Of a stretch of 64,000 nucleotides of DNA, positions 34,001 through 46,599 are shown piece by piece. The stretch spans positions 166,590,674-166,654,673 of the forward strand of contig JBOZIK010000001.1 in the NCBI GenBank assembly GCA_051453625.1, given 5' to 3'. The stretch is from Welwitschia mirabilis. Taxonomy: Eukaryota; Gnetophyta; Gnetopsida; Welwitschiales. A program made the translations under genes and the position numbers. The notes below the pieces were generated by a model that saw nothing but the letters and a program-made list of their open reading frames with translations, was not told where the DNA came from and did not search any database. Within the stretch, counting starts at the first letter, position 1; each line of letters begins with the position of its first letter.

Positions 34001-36099
34001 CCCTCTAATAAGACTTTTGTTAGTACCTTAGCAAAAAGTTGATAATGACATAGTCAAACATAGAAAAATTGTTTAAGTCAAAGTGAACAAATATGTGAAT
34101 GATATAACATTGAAAAATTTTATGACTGATTTTCTCTAATTAAAGCATCAAAATGAAAAATTCAGCGAAAAACGATGTGGGGACCAGATTCCATAGCCCT
34201 AATCAAAATTGAAATTTATTCTTAAAGTTATAAAGATAGGAATTTTATGCAAGGCTTTTCAGAAAAATTCAATTACATGATTACTAAATGATTTGATGTA
34301 TGTACTTAGGGAAAACAACACGATGTAAGGCTTAAACTAAAATACAATTTTTAGGGAATACTAAAGATGAAACCTAATGAAAAATCTATTATCTACAAAT
34401 TAAAAAGATAGACTATCTAAATTGATGGCCACATTTGTTGAAAATTTCATGCATTTTATTCTAAATTTAATATGTCACATTATTAAACAAATAAGATATC
34501 CTCTAAGTAAACCTTCAAGCCAACAAAAATTAGTTAAGCAAATTATCAAGTATACAGCTTAAGAAAAGTAAAAATAAAAAGCATCTTCCAATTACACCTT
34601 TTTCATTCTAATTTACCTTTTCTATAATCATGCTTTGTTCCTTGTTTTAAGAATTTTGATCAAATTGGGCATTTAATGTTATAACATCTCCTTCCAACAG
34701 AATTAAACATGTTAGTTTATAAAGGAGTCAGTGCTACATTGCTAATGAGTGTTTATAGCCCCGATGCAGTTGAACATGTCATAAGTTAAATCATTAGAGC
34801 TGCACTACTCGCAAGCGTCCATAACTCTAACGTAGTTAACTAGAACCAATTATTAATGATCAATAAATAATGTAATTTTGGAAAGGAGACATTTTAACTT
34901 TTTAAAATCATCCTTCTCATATTTAATACATTTTTATGCACATAAAGGGGTCATTGGCTCATTAGCCTAATCAAGATAATTCTTGTTCCCATAAAATGCT
35001 TAAAATTAATTCACTTAATATGAAAGTAGATTCCACATTAATTCAAATATTTTCTCATTTACGAGACCTTAAGTAAAACTACATCTTAATAAGTGAACTC
35101 GAAAATAAGCAAAACTTCTTTTTGAAAAATTATATATAAACTTAAATTCTACCTAATTCATAATAATAGTGCAGTCACTTATTAACAGTTTATTCACTTA
35201 GGACCATTAACTTGATTATCTAATGTAATGAATTCATGAATAGATTGGAAGGGAAGGTGGTTGGTGAAGTTTAAGAAGGTGAAGTAATGAAAATAAAAGA
35301 AATGGAAGCTGAAAGAAAAGGCAGTGATAGTTTATTCAATGGAGTGGATGGTATTTGGGGTTTCGTACCTCAAAATGCTTAAGGGAGTGATTATACAAGT
35401 GAAAGTGCTTGCGCAGTTTTAAATGTGAAAGGGTATCTAGCATACATTTTTAAAAATATTTTTTAATTTTTTAAACCAAAATTTATTCTAAAAGGACAAT
35501 CTAATCTAAAATAAGATTTTAACTTAAAATCACACAAAGAAGCCAAAAACTTTTCAAAGAATTTCCCAAGGTATTGTACACGTGAAGGCTAAAAATAGTG
35601 AAGGCGATTGTTAAATGATGAATCAAAATTATATAACACACTCAAAGAGGGGATCAAATCCCTATAAATATTTAAACATAAATTCATAAAAATCTTGAAG
35701 AACATTAATGCTAGAAATAAATATAATTCATTTGACATAAAAATTTTTTCAACCTTTGACCTATTCCTATTTATTCAATAACTCATGCAATACAGTGTTT
35801 TAGGGTGAAGACAAAGATGAAGTGAAAGTCATTGGAGACAAATGATCATCAAGGAAAGTATCAGAAGATAGTTCCAAAGGTATGGGTTTCTCTTTATTAT
35901 GAAGGTTTGAGTTTTACTTAAAAGATGAAAAGGAGATGATTAGTTCAAGGGGATATTGACAAAAAGATTTTTCAAAGAATGTATCTTGTATAAGCTTTTG
36001 GTTAATGTTCTTCTTTTCACTAAGGTTCTCAAGGAATTCTTTCTTATAAAGTTGTGCAGGTCACATTGGTTGAGGTTCAAGGATAGGTTTAATTTCATC
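34001..36099 (-). other. E4 interior without recognised coding domains
   Basis: This lies between the gag-like region and the 3' LTR on the minus strand, where pol would normally be. Only scattered short open stretches occur. The piece at about 34,930-35,020 resembles 26,110-26,200 next to the gypsy relic. Confidence 0.5.
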
Positions 36100-37600
36100 A
36101 ATATCACTTTCATCCTCTATTGTATATCATTCAAATTTTTCTTCTCCCTTAAATGTTTGCTCACTTAATACAAATTGATTGTCATCGTCTGAAGTATCTA
36201 ATCCTACTCCAAAGTATGGTATACATTCACACAACCATTCNNNNNNNNNNNNNNNNNNNNNNNNNNNNNNNNNNNNNNNNNNNNNNNNNNNNNNNNNNNN
36301 NNNNNNNNNNNNNNNNNNNNNNNNNNNNNNNNNNNNNNNNNNNNNNNNNNNNNNNNNNNNNNNNNNNNNNNNNNNNNNNNNNNNNNNNNNNNNNNNNNNN
36401 NNNNNNNNNNNNNNNNNNNNNNNNNNNNNNNNNNNNNNNNNNNNNNNNNNNNNNNNNNNNNNNNNNNNNNNNNNNNNNNNNNNNNNNNNNNNNNNNNNNN
36501 NNNNNNNNNNNNNNNNNNNNNNNNNNNNNNNNNNNNNNNNNNNNNNNNNNNNNNNNNNNNNNNNNNNNNNNNNNNNNNNNNNNNNNNNNNNNNNNNNNNN
36601 NNNNNNNNNNNNNNNNNNNNNNNNNNNNNNNNNNNNNNNNNNNNNNNNNNNNNNNNNNNNNNNNNNNNNNNNNNNNNNNNNNNNNNNNNNNNNNNNNNNN
36701 NNNNNNNNNNNNNNNNNNNNNNNNNNNNNNNNNNNNNNNNNNNNNNNNNNNNNNNNNNNNNNNNNNTGGTATACATTCACACAACCATTCACTCTTTAAG
36801 TAATAACTAAACTCAAGGTTCTCTTGGATTTCATCATTGGTTTCTTCATAGTTTTCTTTCTCATTCCTAAGGGATAAGGTTTGTATGCTGTGACTTCTAG
36901 TTTTATTAATCCCTTCAAGGTTTTTAAGCTTGTAGATTCATGAAATGTAGAAAGGTTTTCTTCTTCTAATGTGTTAGAGACTTGAGCAGTGACTTAGGTT
37001 AATTATTTGATATCTCACTGAAGTCTTTGGTTTGTTTTTTTAATCCTTTAATTGATTTGTGTTTGGGCTTCCATGAATTATATAAGGATGTCTTCCAAAG
37101 AATTTTAAGAGGCTGTTGAATGCTAGAAGAAGATTCAAAACTACTTTTTAAAAATTTTTGAAAGCTATCCTCACGTAAAGATGAGGTGGTTTATTGGTTT
37201 TACGAAGTTAGTGGGTAGTGATCAAATGATGAAGAATTTAATAATGATGATAAAGGGTGTGTGTTAAATGATGATGAATGTGAATATGATGGTGAAGGGT
37301 AAGAATCATAAGGGATGTAACAAGAAGTAGGATTAAACTTTCTTTGCTCATAATGGAAAATTTCAAATTCAAAGTTGCAAGGAGGCTAATCTAGATATGA
37401 ATGGAATTGAGGGTACTCTTCAAATGTTTGTCTAGGTTAGATAAAGTTCCCTATAGTGTGTTTGAGTTGATTTTGATTCTAGAAACTATAAAGGTAGCTA
37501 GAATTTGGATTGGAAGATGTCTGAAATTGATATGAAGCCCAACTCATAGTTTAAGTTCAAGAAAATGGTTCATAGTTTTGGCTAAAGGTTTCTGTTTTCT
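36100..37600 (-). pseudogene. E4 gag-like C-terminal region, broken and gapped
   Basis: On the minus strand, frames give FEEYPQFHSYL and YIPYDSYPSPSYSHSSSF near 37,300-37,420, and a polar helix-like QTQINxRIKKTNQRLQ near 37,040. An acidic segment near 36,130-36,240 includes PYFGVGLDTSDDDNQF. A Tat/Athila-like Gag tail with a coiled-coil-like region is the best reading. It is interrupted by the gap at 36,241-36,766 and by stops. The identification rests on style and position rather than a strong motif. Confidence 0.5.
36241..36766. other. Assembly gap (526 N) with duplicated flanks
   Basis: The 24 bases before the gap (36,217-36,240) recur exactly after it (36,767-36,790). The contig ends may simply overlap, or a tandem array may be collapsed here. 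Confidence 0.97.
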
Positions 37601-37710
37601 AGGTTTTTCATAATTTTAAAGGAAGCTCGTAATAAAAAATGGTTTAGAGAGGCCATAGGATATTTTAGATGAAAGCACAAAGTAGTTTAAGTAGGAATGC
37701 TAATGACATC

Positions 37711-37720
37711 NNNNNNNNNN
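37711..37720. other. Assembly gap (10 N)
   Basis: TGACATC ends the left flank and starts the right flank, so a short overlap is possible. Confidence 0.99.
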
Positions 37721-38429
37721 TGACATCAATTAAGGATGATGGAAACATTGGTTGTGGTGGACAAAATAGTTTTGAAAAGGGATAGAGGGGTTATGAGATT
37801 TGCACAAGAGGTCTCAAGTTATACGGTTGAGCAAAAATTTAATAGAAACCCAAAATGGCTAAATTTTATGAAATTACAACCTAAGAAATTAAATCCAATA
37901 TTTTTTATTTTTCTTAAAAATTTAACAGAATTTACAGAATAGAAACAAAAATTTATAGAATAAAAAATTACAACATTGTATAGAAACTAAAACATATAAA
38001 ATAAATTATTAGATTTTAGTTCAGTTTTAGCTCATGATCTTAGGTTGGGTTCCACCTATTAAAAAAGTCATTAGGCATTGCAACCCAAAAATACTTGATA
38101 TAAAAATGAAGTTTCAAATGTTAGAAAGATAACTAAATGTAACAACTTGGACTAGTTCAGGTTTATCAGAAAAGGATTAGCACCTACCACTGGAAGGAAA
38201 ATAAAACCACATAAAATAAAGGGGGAAAAAGGACCAGTTTGGGTATCACTGAAAAGATGACCAGCGACCACTACTAGATAGAAAATAAAGCATACAAAGT
38301 AAATAGAAAAGTACTAGTTTAGATATCACTGAAAAAAGGACTAGTATGAATCACTACAAAAATAAAATCCAACTAAAAATTACAAGAAAAACAATCATGT
38401 ACTCTTGAAAAATTATCATGCCAATACGT

Positions 38430-38446
38430 CCTTGGCAATGATGCCA
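38430..38446 (-). promoter_or_regulatory. E4 primer-binding site, decayed
   Basis: The minus strand reads TGGCATCATTGCCAAGG just inside the 5' LTR. The usual form in this branch is TGGCGCCGTTGCCGGGG. All differences are G-to-A or C-to-T. Confidence 0.7.
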
Positions 38447-38451
38447 AAATC

Positions 38452-39703
38452 TATATATTATAGTATAATGTCCAGATTTAAAACTAAGTTAAAAACTTAG
38501 TTATCATTCTTTCACAGGGATAGGTGGGGGGTTAATTAAATAAAAATTATACAAACTCTTCCTACCTTATAAGTTATAAATCAAAATAAAAAGAAAAGGA
38601 AAAAAGAAGAGAGAGGTGAAAATCATTTTGAAGCTTTGTATGAAAAAGTGGAAAGCAAGCAAGCTTTAAGTGTACCCAATGTGTCCTCCTGTAAGTCCTT
38701 ACTCGATCATATGAATACTAATGTAAAGAAATATTCAAATCCTCAAGTGTAAAAGCTTAAGTAATGGTAACCTAATCTCATTCATCATTTGTGTATTGGT
38801 GAATTCGATAGTTACTAATCCTTCACAGCCTTATAATGAAAATAGAAAGTCTGAACCTATAGTACATAAGGTCTGTAAAACTACAAAAATAAAGATCAAT
38901 TAACTTATCAAATCCATTTGGTAACCAAATAAAACTTAATAGTGCATTGACACTTAAGCATTCATAGTGCAAAGTAAACTGACACTAACAATCAAAAGCA
39001 ATAACTCTTTAATATTAAATTATAAATAATGCATATTACATTAGATATGAAGGAAGAATGAAGAACTCCTCAAGCTCCTTAAAAGCATGCTCACTTCTCA
39101 AGGAAGTACTTAGAAGGCCATTACACCTTGACACCCTAAAGACTCTATGTCTTATCCAAACTAAGGATGATTACAAGTGAGGGTTCAAGTCCCTTTTGTA
39201 GGTGAGGGTAAACTCGAGGTGGTTAAGAGCTTTTACTTGTAGCATTAGGTGTAATCATCATCATTTAGCATTAGGTAGATAAGATTTTGTCTTATAACAT
39301 TTGGTGAAGATGTCATATGGCATTTAGTGGAATCTTTGTCATGATGACTCCAACATGTGGTTTTTGGAGCTAGATTCTTCTACCAACTAGTGCTATTACC
39401 ACATGTCTCCAAGGCCACCTCCACATGCCTTTGCCACATATCTTCTAATGCCACTACTATGTGTCACCACCTCATGTCTCCATTGCCACCATTATTTTAT
39501 GCAAAATTATGTCCATCTTTCATCATGTATTTCTAAAACATGGCTAAAAATATGCAATTATCATGGAGAAAAACACAATATTAAATTTTACTTTAAAATG
39601 ATAGAAGACATATTTTATGATTAAAATAATTAAAATAATGTCTTCATTTACAATAAATTGGCATAGAACACTTGATATAAATTTAAATTTTTACATGTTA
39701 ACA
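38452..39703 (-). repeat. E4 5' LTR (1,252 bp, minus strand)
   Basis: It starts TGTTAACATG at 39,703 and ends near TATATA at 38,452. It shares long near-identical stretches with the left LTR, such as AAACTAAGTTAAAAACTTAG and GAAGAGAGAGGTGA. It is shorter than its partner through internal deletions. Confidence 0.88.
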
Positions 39704-39708
39704 TTGAT

Positions 39709-41631
39709 TGATCCATAACTTTAAACTATGGCTCTGTACTAAGATAAGAAATAATTTTTATTTATTTAACTTTTTAACTTTACTATGTAGATATATTTAA
39801 AGAATTTTATATATGAAGAAATTTTATTAATAATATCCAATAAAGATATGGTAATTTTTACTTTCTTAAAGATTTTTAAGAACCCCTCTTAAAGTTGTTT
39901 CTTTATTATAGATGTAAGGCGTCTAGGAAATGAGATTTTTTAAATTCTTTACATTTATGCCTTTTTCATGTCATATTATTCATCTATCTTAAGCTTAAGA
40001 ATTATTTGAGGTTTAATATTGGATGTAGAATGATATTATCCAAGTAGTTAAACATTTTCATTCATTTTAGTATCACTTTTAAGTGAGATATAATTGACTT
40101 ACCTGATGTCTTTGTGCTCATGAATCATGTTAATGCCTTTTAAGTTAGAAATAGGTTGATATGGAATCTTACCTTTTTCTTATTAATTTATTAAAGATAA
40201 CAAGTTAAATGTAGTTTGGGAAATTTGATTCATCCCTTATTTTTAACATTGAAGAGTTTGATTATTAATTTCAGTGTTTATTTCTGTTTGCTATTTAAGT
40301 TTCTATAAAATATTAAAGAAAACTGTTTAAATATTTACTCTAATATTTTTTACATGCTTATAAATTGGAGGCTTCATTTTGTTGAGACTTCCAAGAAAAT
40401 ATGAAATGAATTTTTCATTTTGGGTTATAGGAATTTTTATAAGGGAATGATAATGGTTGTTATTATTATTCCGAAAAAGTTATCCTATGCACCCCATTTA
40501 ATTACTCAGTTATTATGTCCTTATAAATCAAAATAGAGAGATATTCATCTTTTTTATGTTCATCAAAAATATATATATCACATATAGTAGGTCTGCTAAT
40601 CTTATATGATTTAGATAAATCGAGTTAATCTAATTATGATAAGTAATAATGATGATGTATATGTTTACTAGTATTAAAATGTTTTTATGTCTAAATTTAT
40701 GTTTTTTAAATTGGTTAGGAAACATTTCTTTATGATTATTCGAGTTAGTTTATTAGTAAGTTAGGATGTTAGTAGGTTAGTATATATTATTAACAATAAT
40801 TTTACAAGTGTAAAATACTACTTAGCATGGAGATAAAGAAAGATAATAAGACCATAAGAATGTAGGAATAATCTAATCAACAAAGCTACTTTTGAAGAGA
40901 AATAAAAGGAACTATCTAACAAAAAATGGGTAAGAATGAAATGTATAAAGGAAAAATCACTAGCTCAAATGATGGGTTTTTGGTAAGAGAAATCTAATAA
41001 TAAAATTTGGGCTAAGGGTTAGTGAAGGAGAACTCTAGTGCATCCTAAAAGGAATGCAAATAGAATATCGAGAGTTCTAGTGTTACTTATAAAGGAAAAA
41101 CACATATTTCTATTAATGAAATTCTGTATAACATTTAGCATTATTTTAACAGAAAGCTAAAAAGATAAACTATTTAATGTTGTATCTTTATTTACATATT
41201 AAAAGGCAGTGTAGACTTTATATTACTTAAAAAAGTAATGTTTTATTCTTAAATTTCTCTTGTTTATCCATCTAAGCATAAATCAAGATATTTAGTAGTA
41301 CTTATAAATAGATATTGTCTTAGCATATGATACAAATTTTATATTTTTTTCCTGTTTTTACCCCTAATAATGTATAATATTTATATAGTAGGTAACTATG
41401 AATTTTCAACTTAAACAATTCAAGTAATCTTTATTAAGAGCCTTTTTTTATGATGCATTTTTGAACTGAGATGGTTGGAGATTTAACTATCTTTATTATT
41501 TCCTTAGTAAACTATCATTTCTTTGAAATAAGTGATTTAAGCTTATTTACATTAAAGGTAATTTTCTATATTTTCTAGCAGTGTTTCCTAATATTTCTAG
41601 TATTTTATTAAAATGAAATCTTTCATTATTT
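39709..41631. other. AT-rich stretch, possibly including the E1 5' LTR
   Basis: No gene is seen. If the primer-binding-like site at 41,632 is real, the E1 5' LTR should end just before it, but no second copy exists in the window to confirm it. Confidence 0.4.
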
Positions 41632-41648
41632 TGGTGTTAGAAGGAGGG
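41632..41648 (+). promoter_or_regulatory. Possible E1 primer-binding site
   Basis: TGGTGTTAGAAGGAGGG lies about 450 bp upstream of gag and resembles TGGTGTCAGAAG-type sites. It is unconfirmed because no flanking LTR can be paired. Confidence 0.35.
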
Positions 41649-42059
41649 CCTTCTTAAAGCCAATTAGCAAAGATGAAATCTATGATCTAAATATATAGTC
41701 AAAGAAAGTGAAAGGATGAAAGAGGTAGGTTTACTGCAAATCCTAAAAAATATAATTTAGAATAACAAAAATGGAGTAAAATAAAAATGAAAAAAAAAGA
41801 AGAAAATTTTGATATGGATGAAAGTACTGTAGGATTGACTATAAAAGAATAAAATTTCCCTTAATTAATAACTGAAATGAAATAATTGATTACTCTTCTA
41901 AAGACACCTCTTACCTAAGCAGAATTCTCTAGGATAACTAAGACTCATATTGCTAAAAAGAAACTTATAGTAGGATGCCATTAGGAAGATTATGAAGATT
42001 ATAAACCTTTAAATTATAATAGTCATTAGTTAGAAGACTTAAATTCCATTGATCCCAAT

Positions 42060-42840
42060 GCTTTAGAAAACTTAAAAAAAGTGAGAAATATAAGTATTTC
42101 AATCATACCCACCTTTGAGGGTGAGAAGTCAGAAGAACCTCTACTTCATCTAAGTTTATCAAATCATTTCTATAAATTAAACTATTTGGATTTAGAGTCT
42201 AAATATTTTAGATATTTTCCTTTTTATTTAAAGGAAGCTCGATTATGGTATTACAGGAATCCTAATCATGCATATAGCTCATGTGGAATCCTTAAGAATG
42301 CTTTCTTAGATAAATCTTAACCCATGAAGATAGTGGAAGATTCAAGATAATAAATTTTAATTATTAAACACAAAGATGGTTAAAGATTCAATGAGTCTAT
42401 GGATTGGTCCAATATATTGTTAGCTAAGTGTCATAATCATGAAATTTTAATGAGAGAAAAAGTTAGGACTTTGCTTAGAAGATTACAAAGTTAGACTTTA
42501 AAAAAGTGACTTATTATATAGAGGGAGCATTACGACCAATAATCTATAGAAAATAGGAGAAACCATTACTTAGTTTTATAACATAAATCAAGGAAGGGAA
42601 CAAGAAGATGAAAAGAAAAAGCAAATAAATGAAATCCAAAATAGAAGTAGATGATAGTATGTGTCACTCAAAACATATTAGTTTCATAGAATAAGTTGAT
42701 AAAAAGGTAATTGCTAGCATCATAGAAAAATTTTATTAATTATCTATGCAACATTTTAAAGAAAAATAGGTATCTATGTGCGAGAATTATGGAGAATATA
42801 GTCATGAAGGAACAGAATGTTCATGAATGCAGAGATTTCT
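42060..42840 (+). pseudogene. E1 gag relic with decayed zinc knuckle
   Basis: The open part at 42,081-42,320 gives IIPTFEGEKSEEPLLHLSLS, YFRYFPFYLKEARLWYYR and LKNAFLDKS. This matches the retrotransposon Gag domain with its characteristic Trp-Tyr region. Downstream at 42,779-42,820 one frame reads CENYGEYSHEGTEC, a CCHC zinc knuckle whose second Cys is Tyr. Frameshifts and stops separate the two parts. Confidence 0.85.
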
Positions 42841-43529
42841 TCATTAATTAGATGTAAATAAATTGAACCTTAGTATAGGGAATCAACCTCAAGTAAGGGG
42901 GAAAAACATGTCCTTATCAAAGTGAAAAATGGAAAACTAAATAAAGAACCTTTACAAAATTATGTTAATTCCAGAAGATAAGAACAATAGGATTATTATA
43001 GAAATTAGAAAAACAAAGATAAAAAAAGATAATTAAGAAAGAGAAGAGGCAGAAAGACAGGAGGAAAAAATTCTTGCTTAACCTCAAGCAAATCTGGGGG
43101 AAGCAACAAGTAAAGCTATGACTAGTAGATTTGAAAAATTAGAGGTAATAAAAAGAGAACCAAAAAAATTAGGAGAGCCACTACAAGTTGAACTTGCTTA
43201 GGGAGGAAGGGTTAAGTAATTTTCTAGGAGAATAGAAAACTAATATTGAGAAAGAAGTAGTGGTGAATAAGCCATTAGAACCATTACCTTTTCTAATAAA
43301 AAGCAGATAAATAGAAAGGTTAAAAAGGACATAGAATACTTAACAAACCTTTGAAAGATACTATAATAGTATAGTATTACCTTTCTTAAGGTTATTAAAA
43401 TATGTACCTATGTATTGGAAGCAAATGAAAAGCATGTTATTCAAATAGAGAAATTAAAAAAAAAAAAAAGAAATTTCTGAGGCCTTTACTTAAGTTCTCC
43501 AAAATAAACAATATGAAAAGTATAATAAT

Positions 43530-43980
43530 CCTAGAACCCCCATGATAGTTATCAAACTTGATGGTAATTTAAAGATGAAAGCTTTAGTGGGTCTTAAAAA
43601 AAGTATTAACGTAATGAATTTGAACCTTATGAAGAATAAGAAATATTCGAGTTAAAAACTTACCAAGGGAAAGTATATTTAATGGATGCATTAGTAATGA
43701 TACTATAGGAAGTTTTGAAAGATGTACTCCCTTGAAATCTAGTGGTTCATTTATTAAATAGATTCCTTAGTAATGAAAATCTAAGAATATACATATGCAG
43801 TAATTTTAGGAAAACCCTGGTTAGCTACTATAGGTGCTACAATTTATTCTAGAAAAGGTGTAATGGAAATCATCCTAGAATGTCTTAAGAAAGAAATTAA
43901 ATTGTCTAATTCAATAGTCTTAGAAGATATAAAATATAACATAGAAGCTATAACTCAAGAGGTTAATGTGATTTTAAAAC
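43530..43980 (+). pseudogene. E1 aspartic protease relic
   Basis: The plus strand reads MIVIKLDGNLKMKALVGL, then KKSINVMNLNLMKN, and later VILGKPWLATIGATI near 43,797. The order and spacing match the gypsy protease, where the last phrase is usually VILGRPFLAT. The expected catalytic Asp-Leu-Gly triad is not present at the aligned place, so the enzyme is dead. Many in-frame stops occur between the parts. Confidence 0.75.
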
Positions 43981-44149
43981 AATAAAATGAAAAAAGGTAT
44001 GAAGAAGAAAGTTTTACACCTCAAGAGATAAAGAAAACCTACACTTAAGAAAAGATTAGAGTATATGGAAGTACCCCAAATAAACATCTTATCATCAATA
44101 ATAATTTAACTCATTCTCAGAAAAAAAAGCTTAAAAAAATGTTAGTAAG

Positions 44150-44626
44150 AATAAAAGGATCTTTTACTTAGGATCACATTGATATTAGAGAAATTAATGT
44201 AGGAGTATGTTAACATAGGATTTATTCTATTGAACCAACTAGACAGACTAAAAGAAGATGAAGCCCACATATGCAAGAAGTAATTAAACAATAAATTTGA
44301 AAACTCTTAGATGTTAGATTCATCTATCCTATGATAGACTAAGAGTAGTTTAGTCCTATTACTGTAGTACCAAAGAAAGGAAATAAATAGAGATTATATA
44401 TAAATTTTTGAATGTTGAATACAACAACTTATAAAGATTATTTCCCTTTACATTTTCTAGGTCAAGTCTTAGAAATGATATCTAGGCATCCATATTATAG
44501 TTTTCTTAATAAATACAATGGGTACAACTAAGTTCTAATAGATTTAGAGGGTCAACCTAAAATAACTTTTACCTATCATTAGGACACTTACACTTATCAA
44601 GTGTTGCCATTGATTTATGCAATGTC
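44150..44626 (+). pseudogene. E1 reverse transcriptase, first half (cut by E2)
   Basis: The frame gives HMQEVIKQ, KLLDVRFIYPMID, FSPITVVPKKGNK, MLNTTTYKDYFPLHFLGQVL and HPYYSFLNKYNGYN. In motif A the catalytic Asp of FLDGYSGYN-type sequences is Asn (codon 44,518-44,520). The domain continues through YTYQVLPLIYAM and stops abruptly at the target duplication ATGTC (44,622-44,626), where E2 begins. The other half resumes at 51,499. Confidence 0.9.
44622..44626. other. Target-site duplication of E2, left copy (ATGTC)
   Basis: Identical to 51,494-51,498 on the far side of E2. Confidence 0.85.
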
Positions 44627-46108
44627 TATTGCAAGTTAAATTTTCTATATTTAACATCATATTTATAGTGTTTGTTTAGGTCCTTTTTATAAGTTTAATT
44701 TTTAAATTGACCACTCTTAATGGCAAAGATCAAAGACAAATAATTAATAATAATTTAAATCAAAATGGAATAATTATGAAGCATTTGAAAAAGACATGTG
44801 GAAGAAGATATTACACTAAAATACACTAAGAAGATGTTATGCTAAGAAGATGTTATGCAAAGAATATTTTAAATCAAGAAAACATTTCACAAAATCAAGA
44901 AGAACATTTTACCAAAGAAGATATTACACCAAGGAGATTATGAGTTTTTCACTACCATTAGAAGTTAGTAGACAAGAAGCCATGAGAAGATGAAAGATCA
45001 ATAGCCATGGAAAATGAAAAGTCAACAATCAGTAAGAAGGCACATGAAAGATAAGAAGCTATGAGAAGATTAAAGGTCAATGGACATGAAAGATGAAAAC
45101 TTGACAGTCATCAAGAAGGCATGTGGAAGATAAGAAGCTATGAGAAGATGGAGGATTAATGACTATGAATGATGAAAAGTTAATAGTCACTAATAAGGCA
45201 CATGAAAGACAAGAAGCCATGAGAAGATGAAAGATTAACGGATGTGGAAGATGAAAATTCAACAATTACCAAGAAGGCATGTGGAAGACAAGAAGCTTTA
45301 AGAAGATGAAAGATCAAAAAACATGAAGAATAAAAAACTAACTTTACTAGTTATGTAACCATTGTTATGATCACCCTTAATTTGTTACAACTTTTTGGTA
45401 ACCCTAGTAGTCATTTCAAATCCTACAAGTACCATCCTTAGGTTCCTTATTTACTCATCTTGGTTGTATCAATTGTTATTATGACAAATTAAAGAGAAAT
45501 TAAGCAAAGGATCCATTCATTTGTTGCAAAAAAGGGTGTCACTTAGTGTTGGGCTGTGTCTCCATTATTGAGGATTTCTTACTATGTAACTATTGTAGGA
45601 AAGGGTATTGTTTGATGTTGGGCTATGTCTCCTTTACTAAGAAGCTATTACTTTATAAATGAATGTGAACATTTCATATAATGAAATATTGTTTGAATTG
45701 TTCTTTTCAATCATTCTTCTTATCTCTCTTATGGTTTATGTTGATTACATTACAGTGATAGGTGCTTGTAGTTGATATAGATCATAAGGGCTAGCTTGGG
45801 TGACAACAAATTATTTTAGCTAGTTAGAAATTACATTTAGGATTGCATCCATTTCTACATTGCATTCATATTTGCATTTCATTTGCATTCATTTAATACA
45901 TTACATTTACGTTCTGAAATTTAGGATAGAAATTATTTGTAGAAATCTTCTTACTTCTTATTTGAATTTCTCTTCAGATTACCACAAATGGGTTAAATCC
46001 GACATTCTCATGCATTTCATGTATATTTTATTAAATATTTATAGGTACTAAAGATAAAGGCTCCTTTAAAAGAAATATTAGTCTAAACATACGATTCACA
46101 CCCTAACA
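44627..46108 (+). repeat. E2 5' LTR (1,482 bp)
   Basis: It starts TATTGCAAGTTAAATT (TG expected at the start) and ends ACCCTAACA. It holds the 79-bp array at 44,973-45,330 and the 69-bp duplicated TGTTGGGCTGTGTCTCC block at 45,547 and 45,616. The TATA region has decayed to TACAAGTA in this copy. Confidence 0.9.
44973..45330 (+). repeat. 79-bp tandem array inside the E2 5' LTR
   Basis: CAAGAAGCCATGAGAAGATG or a close variant begins at 44,973, 45,052, 45,131, 45,210 and 45,289, a constant 79-bp step. There are four full units and one partial. Each unit ends in AAGAAGGCA(C/T)(A/G)TG.AAGA. The matching array in the 3' LTR is at about 50,360-50,700. Confidence 0.93.
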
Positions 46109-46110
46109 AA

Positions 46111-46129
46111 TTAGCACCATTGCTAGGGA
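46111..46129 (+). promoter_or_regulatory. E2 primer-binding site, decayed
   Basis: TTAGCACCATTGCTAGGGA begins two bases after the LTR. Compared with the usual TTGGCGCCGTTGCCGGGGA it shows five changes, all G-to-A or C-to-T. Confidence 0.75.
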
Positions 46130-46599
46130 GGAGTTCAAGGAAGTCAAGAAGGTTGAATCTCATTGCATAGGTAAATAATTTAGTTTTAAGTTATGTACCT
46201 ATGTAGTGTGTATATATAATTTCCTCTCTCTTCTTAGGTTAGGTCTCTTTTTTAATTTCTATCAGTTTTTCAATTTGTTTTTTGGTTTTTGCTTTCACTT
46301 TTTAATTTATGTAAATTTTAAATTTCTGCAATTTTTTAATTTCTATAATTTTTTAATTTTTGTAAGTTGTAATTCCCATGTTATTATTAGTTTTGTGTAG
46401 ACTTAAATACTATCACTCAAGATATACTTTTTATATCTAATTTAATCTTAACATCTACCCCTTATGCTTAGTAAGTTTGATCTGCTCCTTTTGCTTTGAG
46501 ACTTTAGTGATTATCTTTCTTACTATCCAAATTATTTATTTTTAAAAGATTCCTTTGAGAGATCTTATTTTAAAAAAATAGAAACTTAAATTCTGTGGA

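Larger units (their letters stand above)
32656..39703 (-). mobile_element. Non-autonomous Ty3/gypsy element E4, minus strand
   Basis: Two direct repeats of about 1.3 kb (32,656-34,000 and 38,452-39,703) flank about 4.4 kb of interior, including a 526-N and a 10-N gap. On the minus strand the 5' LTR is at the right and is followed by a decayed primer-binding site. The flanking pentamers are TTCAT (32,651-32,655) and TTGAT (39,704-39,708), matching at 4 of 5. The interior holds gag-like sequence on the minus strand. I see no protease, RT, RNase H or integrase, so the element would depend on others for movement. The hidden 526 N could not hold a full pol. Confidence 0.85.

Noticed and set aside
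36127-36803. Several overlapping frames across the gap
   Set aside because: They consist mainly of N. Only the short acidic minus-strand part was kept, within the E4 gag-like region.
39726-39741. TATGGCTCTGTACTA, similar to an inverted tRNA-Met primer-binding site
   Set aside because: It is short, has mismatches, and no LTR pair could be found next to it.
44973-45330. Regular direct repeats that could suggest a CRISPR array
   Set aside because: The 79-bp units are contiguous without unique spacers, lie inside an LTR, and the sequence is plant nuclear.
46206-46400. Hydrophobic 64-codon frame after the E2 5' LTR
   Set aside because: It is a low-complexity T-rich tract in the leader. Hydrophobicity follows from base composition.
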